Shown: positions 55,648-64,000 of the stretch, one piece after another
Layout of the letters: each line of letters starts with the position of its first letter
Position numbering within the stretch: position 1 is the stretch's first letter
Source: Helianthus annuus
Lineage: Eukaryota; Streptophyta; Magnoliopsida; Asterales; Asteraceae
DNA: 64,000 nt
NCBI RefSeq assembly: GCF_002127325.2
Contig: NC_035438.2
Coordinates: 92,313,948 to 92,377,947 of the forward strand
Reading direction: 5' to 3'
Notes under the pieces: generated by a model
The model's input: the letters and a program-made list of their open reading frames with translations, nothing else
What the model was told of the DNA's origin: nothing
Database searches by the model: none
Position numbers and translations under genes: made by a program

Positions 55648-58185
55648 TGTGACAACTGTCAAAAATCCAGGTATTCGTACAATTTAATTAACCATGATTA
55701 GTGCTTAATGACTGTGCTGAATTACAAATATCTGCTTTCTGATTATTGCATCATACTTACATATGCATCACATATTGCATACTGTCACATCATTTTTACA
55801 TACAAACTCTTAGTGACATAAACGATGCACAAAGCACAGTTAGCACAGTTAGCGGATAACTCAAAAAAATGCTGACAATGTCAGTACGTAGACAAACAGT
55901 GTTTTGAGACCCTGTATGGGCCAGAGACTAAGTTTCACACTAGTATAGCGTGTAGGAAAGTAAGGATCACAAAACTGCTTCACTAGGTGATAGTTTAAGT
56001 GCCGGAAGTGCCTAAAACCCACTTAAAGTATTGAATTCAGCATATTTCAGCAAAATTCAGCATTTTAACAAGCTAATTACATGCAAAAATATGGCAAAAT
56101 GGCCCTGAATGCTTTCCTAAGTGTCGGGAATTAAAAGTGTCACAAAAGGGTACTTAAGGATCACTAAACGGAATAGTTTGACACTTTAACGAACCGGTGT
56201 CTAACCGAACAACCGGACATTACTCGAAACACCAAAATTATACTAGAGACATTGTTTTAATGTTTCTGAGCTAGTTATGATCCCCGAACACCCTAACACA
56301 CTATATAACATATCATATATATAAACACTAACTAACACACTTAACTTCTAACTAAATCACTTAACTTACCATTTAAACCTAACCAAGACCCCCCCCCCCA
56401 TTGGTGGACGGTCACCTAAGTGGCCCACCTTGATCTTGTGTAATCTCCTCTTGATCTTGCTTGGATTCACCTAGATTTGTTTAGATTATGTAGTGTACTT
56501 AACAAACACAAGACCCATTGGACAAAGCTATAAGATGGATTATAAGTGGAGCATGGACCCTCATTCTCATTCTCACTTCACACCATCATCCTTCCCTTCT
56601 CCCTCTTGCCATTCTCGACCGCAAAGAAGCACACCACCACCACTTTAATCCAATCTTCCATACAATCTATATACTCTCAAAGGTGTAAGAAGGTCTATAA
56701 GCAAGCTTGGTGGTCTTGGATCTTGAAGGACCTCTCCCATTTGCTTTTGTCCAACACTTTTGTCATCACCATCATCTTGTGTTCTTCCCTAGCCTTGTGC
56801 TAGTAGTAAGGCCCTTATGATATCTTGATACTTCATATATTGTTGGTTAATAGATGATGAACATTGTCAAACATGATGAACACTAAAAGACATAATCATA
56901 AATCTCTAACATAAGCTTATTAACATATGAAATCATGTTGATTTGTGTTTATTTGCTTCTTGATGATTGATGATTTGTGTTAGTGATGTTAGACATCATA
57001 AGGAACCTACTAGATTGTGATTAAACACATGATCTAGTAAGTTAAGGTGGTGATCTTGTGAAAGACCAAGATCATCATGCTTTATGTTTTCATGAACTTG
57101 AAAAATGAATATGATTTTATGAATGATGGAACATGTAATATGTTACTAGACATAAACTTGAATTATTTCAAAGATAGTTTTCCAAAGAAACCGAGTTAAA
57201 CCACAAGATTTACAAGAACATTGTTTTTAAAGAAAACCAACCATGTTTCTAGTGGTGAAACAAGTATAAGAATACATTGTTTACAAGAAAAATCCAAGAG
57301 AATGATTTTTGGAAAAATCATCTAGTAAGTTGTAAACACCTAAATTCTTTAAGAAAGAGATTTTTAAAGAAATAAACACACTTTAAAGGGTAACTAAACC
57401 TACTAAACACACCACCAAGTTACTACAAGTTTTTATGAAAGTTCAAGTTCATGATTATTTTGTAAATAGCTTTGTCTTAGCACATGGCAAGTGTAGATAG
57501 ATTGTTGATTGCTTATGATGATTTTTGAAAAGAAAATGATATGCTTTGATAGCATGGACACCTCCATTTTTAGGGGAAACTATGGCAAAATTTTCTAAAA
57601 ATATAAACACTTCGAAAAATATTTTCAAACAAATGTTACAAGTGTATTTTTATCATGAGCTTTCAATATAAACTTTGCCATAATTTTTGTTACAAAAATA
57701 CAAATTATTGGAGGTTGATTTTTGTAAATAAAAATAACTAAATATGTATTTGAAAGGTATATATTTAGAAGACACATGTGTGTGATTATTTGTATACTTT
57801 GTGTGTTAACTATATTATTTTAGGGATAAAATAATATAACTTAACAAATACCAAGAATTTACAATCCAAAATATTACCAAGAATCCCAAGGAATAAATAG
57901 ACAAGTTACACACAAAATATTGAGAAACCGAACAAAAAATGTAACTTAACAAATATTCCGGAAAATATGTTTATAAGTATATTTTTGGTAAATAATATTT
58001 TGGACACCGAAAGAATGAAAATGGGATTTTCACAATTATCACAAAGTTATATCGTATTTTGACAAGAAGGAAATATATAATTTTTGGCGACTAAAATATA
58101 TATGTTTTCTTGGAACTATTAAGAAATATAATACTTTTGGGAAAAATATACATTTTCTTGGAATACATTATTTTTGGATGAAATA

Positions 58186-58251
<66 letters not shown>

Positions 58252-59544
58252 GTGAGACTTGAAAATATATTGTTTTGGAAATATATATATTGGATATTCA
58301 TTAAGAAAATACGTACGCACCGGAATACGACGCCAATGCATGGCAAGATACAAATACAAGAATACGAATATACATGTATGAGATACCCCCATCCTTGGGA
58401 AGGAAATACGGATATAAATACTTGAGAAGTATTATTACGAAAATATTGTTTAACTATTATTCCAAAATTTATAAATATAATTTAGAGTTAAAATATTAAT
58501 TATTTTAACAAATAATTATATACTTGGAATACTACCGAAGACACTTTAAAACGTAACTCAAAGGCACTAATCTTTACCAAGTCAAGGCACGACCCGCTCG
58601 TCTAACGGACCGTAGTACGCATGTAGGTAGTCGTGTGTTCTAGAGGAAGCTTTGAGTTACATCGGATACAAGGAATGCAAAACTGTGTGTTCATGTCCCC
58701 CTTTTCTCTTAACTGTTTTCGGTTTTATAACTCTCGGGAGTGAAATACATGTTACATACTGATTACAAACAATTACAAATGGTATGATTAGCTAAGGAAT
58801 GTACTGCTAGATCACGGGAATGGGTAGGCGATTAACTTAAGACCATTAATCCTTGGATATGGACCGAGGGGCATGAGTGACAGATCTATTGGGTGTTGCG
58901 AGCCCCACCCATAGGCCTGCGAGTTGGCCGCATGTGGTGACTATGTCGTTCCGCCGGAGGGGCCGGTACGAAATACGCTTACAGGTTTGAGTGTTTCCTA
59001 TACCTTGTCACCTATATTAATGTATTAGCTACACATTAATTGATCTGTTTCTCCTTGTTGCTTCATACCAGTTTACAAGTACATACATACATACATACAA
59101 AGGTTTTCAAGGATGATTTGTGCACACATACTAAACACATGAACTCGCTCAACTTTTGTTGATGTTTTCAAACTACATGTATTTCAGGGAATTAGTAAGT
59201 GGATCTGGTTGGCGTTGAAAGTTTTATGCTGCGATAAGGAATAAAGATGTCATCCATGGTCTTTGGGTTTGGTCAGTGTGTCTTATTCCTGGACGAGACA
59301 CGTCTTCCAAACCTTAGTTACATTTATTATCTTTTGACGAGTCCTTAGTGAACTCATAAACAATTTGTATGGTTTGTAAAACTTGAATTTGAAGTCTACG
59401 TTTTAAACAATGTTGTTATGTTTTAAACTCATTTAATGGATGACAAATCTATGGTTTTATCATATAGTTGTTGTTATGATTGAATGCAATGGTATTAAGA
59501 AAGTGACATCATAATCACGCTTCCGCAAAAGTCAGGGTGTGACA
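55648..59544 (+). repeat. 3' LTR of element C (about 3.9 kb)
   Basis: Starts TGTGACAACTGTC and ends CAGGGTGTGACA. Segments match the reverse complement of B's LTR (for example ccccatccttgggaaggaa near 58388-58405 and the CCAGGTAT start), so B and C are one family. Contains a C-run (about 56389), an (AT)n microsatellite (58188-58249) and no coding region. Confidence 0.85.
58188..58249. repeat. (AT)n microsatellite
   Basis: About 30 perfect TA/AT units inside LTR C. Confidence 0.95.
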
Positions 59545-59803
59545 CAATACATAACGTTAGTGCATTTTAAAATAACCAAAAGTTAATACAAATTTTTTAT
59601 GCATAAAATACAACATAAAATCAAGGTAAATTAAATTAGTCTTTCAAACACTAGTTATATATTAATCCCCTCATCTTAATTACACTTTAATCCCTCATCT
59701 TTAACAATATTATAGATAATTAATTACTAGTTACACTTAATCACTTTATAAAAAACTAACTACCCCCACAATTTTTAAACGGTCATAACTTTTTGTACGT
59801 TAG

Positions 59804-59834
<31 letters not shown>

Positions 59835-59860
59835 GCATACATATATATATATATGTATGC

Positions 59861-59891
<31 letters not shown>

Positions 59892-60436
59892 CTAGTCGGC
59901 TAACCGCGCGATGCGACGGAGGTGATGGTTTACAATAGGATACTCGTTTACCGTTAGTTTATCAGTCGTCTCATGATATATTGTATAGTACTTAAGTTAG
60001 TTTTCTTATTCGTGATATGTTGGCACTCGTTTTTCTATTAGTTTATCAATTCTTTGGTGATATACTTTTGTTAATTTTTTTAGTTGTAGCTTCGTCGTGA
60101 TCTATCTATGCCTTGAATGTTTTTTGAAACTTTTTAAGTGAGTACGAAGAAAATTTAAGGTTGTTAGATACGTTTAGGATGAAATGCTTACAGACATAAG
60201 ACCTATTTATCAACGTAATTAGTTTGTTATACTTTTTAACAAAATAAAAGCAACTAAATAGACTTAGATATACTTTAAAACACTTTTATTAAAATGGGCA
60301 TTTCCAATGAGCCACCTCTGAAGCACAAGAGGAAAGACTATTTTTTTGGCATTGCACCAAATCTGGAAGATTTAAATCTGGAAGATTTAGGAACAGAATC
60401 AAGTGGCAATTATTAAGTGAAAGCATTTAGACTTAC
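59545..60436. other. Old non-LTR sequence right of element C
   Basis: AT-rich, with a compound (AT)n/gcatac microsatellite at 59806-59890 that is largely self-complementary. Next to it, actagtcggctaaccgcgcgatgcgacgg (59891-59920, quoted in two parts: ACTAGTCGGCTAACC and GCGCGATGCGACGG) resembles a worn terminal region of a non-autonomous Helitron. No gene recognised. Confidence 0.45.
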
Positions 60437-60826
60437 CACTTTAACATGCTTAGGCTTGTAATTATGAGAGACAGAGCATAACCTCTTCATTCCAAATTGG
60501 ATATAAGTTGTTATTCCTTACAGTTGTTTGCACCTTCTAATGCCATTACACAAGCCCAAAAAAGTAAAAAAAAAAAAGAATAATTAAAATCGTCTCAAAT
60601 TATGGTTAGATTATCACCCAAATGTGACATTGTCAGCTTAGGGGATCATAATTCACATCATACCCATTTGGTGGGCTGGTGGTTAAAGAATTACAAACAG
60701 AGGGACTGACCTGCTGTCCTAATGTAAAAAAACGAAAGGATCACTTGATAGCATGTTACAAACAACAAAATTGCTGCCTTTTACCACTGTGATCTTCAAC
60801 ACTCCAATAAATTTCACCATTCCTTT
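60437..60826 (-). pseudogene. C2-domain gene fragment (ARF-GAP AGD11-13-like), two broken exons
   Basis: Minus-strand exon 1 (60826-60711, after a ...TAACAG acceptor, ending CAG|GTCAGT) reads KGMVKFIGVLKITVVKG then a degenerate stretch ending SSDPFV. It is one base short before LGQQ. Exon 2 (60536-60437, TTAG acceptor, donor G|GTAAGT) reads KVQTTV, NNNLYPIWNEEVML and, after a one-base shift, HNYKP. C2 domains of plant ARF-GAP proteins (AGD11-13) and relatives show GLLKVxVxKGTNLAxRD..SSDPYV and SNLNPVWNEELML at these places. Two frameshifts and lost calcium-site residues (CN for RD) mark it as dead. Identification is from remembered consensus. Confidence 0.6.
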
Positions 60827-61349
60827 CTGTTATCAGTTTCCACAAAAAGAGTAAAATACACCGGTAACCATACAGGAACAAAAAGAAAAGCAGGTGGTGT
60901 GTACCTTTAAACCTATCAATTTTGAGTAACACAATAGAATACATTAGCCCTGAATCATATATTACATTTTGCCTAGTTCTTTTGTATATGACAAGAGTTT
61001 TAGTAACCAAAAGGAACCTAAAAATGTCACGTTATCAAACTCAATACCAAACACACACAAACAATAGGTGTAGTATAAGGACAACATCAGAACAGCTCAA
61101 ACCCCTTTTCAATTCCCTTTCTTTCACCTGATTAAAAGTTGGGCCAACCAGACTATTTCGACCCATACGAAAGCCAAACAGCTCAAGGCCGGTCTAGAAG
61201 AGGTTGCAGGGTGAACAACTTCCCAGGGTCCGCTCTCCACAGGGGCCCGAAAGATAACAGTTAATGATGCTGAATTACTCTAATCAACTAAAAGCTAACA
61301 GATGTATAGATCGGTTTCTAACATTTTCATTTAGGGCAACAAAAATCTT
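60827..61349. other. Unassigned sequence between C2 fragment and element G
   Basis: I found no further exon of the C2 gene, no zinc-finger ARF-GAP domain and no repeat structure. Confidence 0.4.
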
Positions 61350-61828
61350 TGTTGGTGCAGTTGTCTGTCGACTTCATCTTCGTTCGAGTCTTAGTGTAGG
61401 GCTGATTGTATAGTGCACGGAAATCGAGGATATGTGAATTAGTGTTGATTCCGCTCGAAATGACACAATGTCATTTCAAGCGAAATCACTTAATATCCTG
61501 ATTCCGCTCGAAAAGCTAATTGCTGATTCCGCTCCAAAATGTATTGTCTGATTCCGCTCGAAATGCACATGCATGTTCAAGCGGAACCTCAAGCCTATAT
61601 ATAGGCAGTCTCGAGCGAAATCAGGTAGTTCAGTTCTTGTATGTGACGGCGAAGCCCTGCCAAAATGTATTTGAGTCTGTAATCATGTTTAGAAGATCAA
61701 TAAACAGAGACAAATTAGTATTTTCAATGGGTCTACAAGCTAAACTAAGACAGAATCAATGAATTCTGCCTCTGATTCTGTCTGAGCACTCTTCCGATCG
61801 ACTCGTTAGGTCGTCTCACGATCCTACA
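61350..61828 (+). repeat. 5' LTR of element G (about 479 bp)
   Basis: TGTTGGTGCAG...GATCCTACA, followed after two bases by the primer site. Contains about five gattccgctcga words and a TATA-like cctatatatagg (61594-61605). Confidence 0.75.
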
Positions 61829-61830
61829 TG

Positions 61831-61846
61831 TGGTATCAGAGCTCAG
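61831..61846 (+). promoter_or_regulatory. Primer-binding site of element G
   Basis: TGGTATCAGAGCTCAG; the same type and extension as in copia-1. Confidence 0.85.
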
Positions 61847-62344
61847 GAGGAAGAGTTCTTACCGTTTAGCTCGTTTTCGCTGGAATATTCTGATTCCTAC
61901 ACCTTCTTTTCACAATTGTTCAAATTTTCACGGTTAAAATCGGCCAAATTTTTGACATATTGTGTAAAATTGACATTTTACAAACCCTTGAGAGTTTCAG
62001 CTTAAAATACTGCTTAAAATTGGTAAAAAATGGCTCGAAACCTGATTCCGCTCGAGTGAGCATTTGGTTGATTCCGCTCGAAATTCTAAGCGGAATCAGG
62101 TTGTTCATTTGAAAAATTTTGATTTCGCTCGAACATTTGGAGCGAAATTAAAGTTTTAGACTGAATCTGTGATTCCGCTCGAGGACTCATCCTAATTCCG
62201 CTTAAACAGTAGAAGCGGAATCAGTGATTCCGCTCGAATCTTTTGATTTCTCTCGAGACCCATTGTTGATTTCGCTCCAAGGGATTAAAATCTGATTCCG
62301 CTCGAGGGTTAAATCCTGATTTCGCTTGAACTGTTATCGTTGTG
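61847..62344 (+). repeat. Leader of element G with GATTCCGCTCGA words
   Basis: Between 62043 and 62333 the word gat(t/t)ccgctcga, or its inverse tcgagcggaatc, recurs about a dozen times with irregular spacing and non-conserved filler. The first 200 bp are unremarkable. Confidence 0.75.
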
Positions 62345-64000
62345 TGTGACATCTGTGCCTCCAAGACCATCGAACAAATACCAAATCAATGAACTATTGT
62401 ATTTCATACTTGGAATTTGTATAAATATGTGTATCGTTTGCACATATCAATTCTCGTTCGATTTCAAGCTCTAAATCGCTTTCTGGAAAGTTATACGCAA
62501 ACTGGTCTGTAAACGCAGTCAGTTTAACGCGACAAACACTCCGGGATAGTGAAATAAGCTTAACATACCTTAAATAACCTTCACATAACTTAGAAATAAG
62601 TTTTGGTTGGTTTGGTGTGTCGAAAACAAGTTTGATCAATCGCAAGGACTATTTGTGTCAAACTGCGAAACTATACCAATTCGTATGATGTCAGATAGTC
62701 TGGAACTTGATCATAAGCTAAACATACCATAAATAACCTAACCATAGCTTAGAAATAAGCTTTGAGTGGTTCGGTGTGTTAAAAACATGCTTAATTGATC
62801 TTTCAGGGACTAAAAGTGTCAAAAACGACGTAAGTTTGCATTTTCGCGCATATCTTAAGTTCTGACCACATCTGGACATCCAAAATTTTTGTACACACTA
62901 AAATATTTTTATTTTAGTGATCGGCATGCAAAAATTCCATTCGTCGCTTAATTTGGATTGTTTTTGCGTTCGTTACGATTTCCATCGTAATTTAACGAAC
63001 AACGCGACCTTACGACCAAACGAGCCGACATCCGAGAGTGTTCCAAGCATATTTTGAGTCCTCTAAACTTTATTGACCTTGTAGAGCCTTGAAAATGGCT
63101 TAACGGGGGTCAAAAAGGCCTGAAATGAGCTCAAACACATGCAGGGACCTAATCTGCCAATTTGCAAACTTTGCTGATCAGGGGAGGCCAGCCGGGCCGC
63201 GTAAGCCCCCTACCTATCCTCACGCGGGCCGCGTGAGTTGCCCAGTGACCAGAAACTTGAAATTGGCTGCTGTTTGATTCTTTAGGGGCTGTTATGGTAA
63301 CTTCTTTGTGTGATGGGCAAGTTTGTGTGATCACCAAGGCTCCCAATCAGCTCCTAACACTTGTAGGGTCAAGATTATTCCTTGTTGGCCACACAAACAC
63401 TTGGAATGATCTTGTGTTCTTCATACAACTATAAATAGTAAAGCCCTCCCTTGTTTCATTTGCTCATTCATTCTTCTCTTCTTCTTCATCTGATTTGGAG
63501 AGCTTCCCAAAGTGTTTGGAGCTTTCTAATCTTCTTGGGAACTTGGTTTTCTTGTAGAAAAGATAGCAAGGACCCATTGTGAGCATTCTTTCATTCTTTT
63601 TATTGTTTTCCTAGCTTGGAAGTCAAATATAGTTTGACTTTCAGCTTTACCCACGAGTTGGTCAACGAGAAGTTCGTTTGAACTTCGCAACGTGAGCGTA
63701 ATCACGTTGGTTATAGTCCTTAGTGACTATACCAATTGATTACCACGTTGACTAGGTGTAGTGACGAGTCAAATTTTCGGTCAAAATGCGTTTTAGCACG
63801 CATTTTGCGACGGGACTACTATTAGGTATCAAAACACTTTGTTTTGATACCAAATCAGTAGGTTAAACATGCTTTGACATGTTTAACTCTTCACTAATAG
63901 TTAGTGCTTGTTTAGAGTCGTAAGTCGAGCAGTCTAAACCACCGCTTAGACTTTCAAACTCGACCCGTTTGGTCGATCTTTAGGATCCGACCAAGCATGG
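62345..64000 (+). repeat. LTR of element H (gypsy-type), runs off the window
   Basis: Begins TGTGACATCTGTGCC inside the leader of G, where G's word-repeat pattern stops abruptly. TATA-like box ctataaatag at 63429-63438, a 9-bp-arm palindrome CTCACGCGG-G-CCGCGTGAG at 63220-63238, and a ~159-bp imperfect direct duplication (62553-62670 and 62712-62830). The right end, primer site and TSD are outside the window, so the identification rests on the start motif and layout. Short frames here are chance. Confidence 0.62.

Larger units (their letters stand above)
53446..59544 (+). mobile_element. Element C, right part: RT remnant, unknown region, 3' LTR
   Basis: Continuation of the element broken at 12767. 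Begins with the segment before reverse transcriptase ([15 protein letters not shown]), then decays rapidly. A polypurine tract and a 3.9-kb LTR close it. The 5 bp after the LTR (59545-59549, caata) would be one TSD copy; the other is outside the window. Confidence 0.85.
61350..62344 (+). mobile_element. Element G: 5' end of a copia element related to copia-1
   Basis: LTR (61350-61828), primer site and about 500 bp of leader, then broken by element H. No coding part is in view. LTR start and layout match the minus strand of copia-1 (TGTTGxTGCA..., TCTGT(T/C)GACT, TATA tract cctatatatagg). The repeated word here is GATTCCGCTCGA rather than GGTCCGCT. Confidence 0.78.

Noticed and set aside
58189..58392. 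67-codon frame ending in Tyr-Ile repeats
   Set aside because: Translation of an (AT)n microsatellite.
60756..61010. 84-codon minus-strand frame as a gene
   Set aside because: It runs across the intron and first exon of the C2 fragment in the wrong frame.
61350..64000. G and H as one long copia leader
   Set aside because: The word-repeat pattern stops at 62344, where a gypsy-type LTR start TGTGACATC appears, and no copia gag follows.

Overview
This 64 kb window looks like intergenic DNA from a large, repeat-rich flowering-plant nuclear genome. It is almost entirely LTR retrotransposons nested inside one another. A eudicot is likely, and the family styles remind me of Asteraceae, but that is a guess. 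I see no intact host gene, no rRNA, no complete tRNA and no CRISPR. The only host-gene trace is a broken two-exon piece of a C2-domain (ARF-GAP-like) gene at 60437-60826.

I could resolve the nesting from LTR ends, primer sites and 5-bp target-site duplications (TSDs). The oldest visible layer is element C (plus-strand Ty3/gypsy; 9392-12767 and 53446-59544). Inside it lies element D (12768-53440, minus, non-autonomous, TSD atcac). Inside D lie element B (36251-50702, minus, intact Ty3/gypsy chromovirus, TSD catta) and element E (14762-32106, plus, non-autonomous, TSD acccc, in D's left LTR). Inside E's right LTR lies element F (21605-31667, plus, very young Ty3/gypsy, TSD ttgag). At the left, a Ty1/copia element (3753-9391, minus) abuts C, and its integrase gene is cut by element A (1-3752, minus, Ty3/gypsy, running off the window). 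At the right are short old DNA (59545-61349), the 5' end of a second copia of the same lineage (G, 61350-62344) and the LTR of another gypsy element (H, 62345-64000). LTR divergence read by eye fits the nesting: about 1.2% for D and E, 0.3% for B, almost none for F.

B is the best-preserved element. It has a tRNA-iMet primer site, an extra 550-codon acidic ORF upstream of gag, a gag that appears to need splicing of an 89-bp intron, a single gag-pro-pol frame ending in a chromodomain-like tail, and a polypurine tract. C is an older relative. It keeps a decayed full-length copy of the extra ORF, and its gag reads straight through where B and A have the intron.

The most unusual signals are non-coding. 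The leader of F holds three hairpins with different stems but the same 19-nt loop framework, followed by a nested long stem. Three unrelated families (D, E, H) carry repeated interrupted palindromes built as arm-CGG-(1 or 2 nt)-CCG-arm with different arms. The two copias carry different versions of one repeated word, and each word is uniform across the LTR and leader of its own copy. These suggest that selection or homogenisation acts on structured, repeated control sequences in plant LTR elements.
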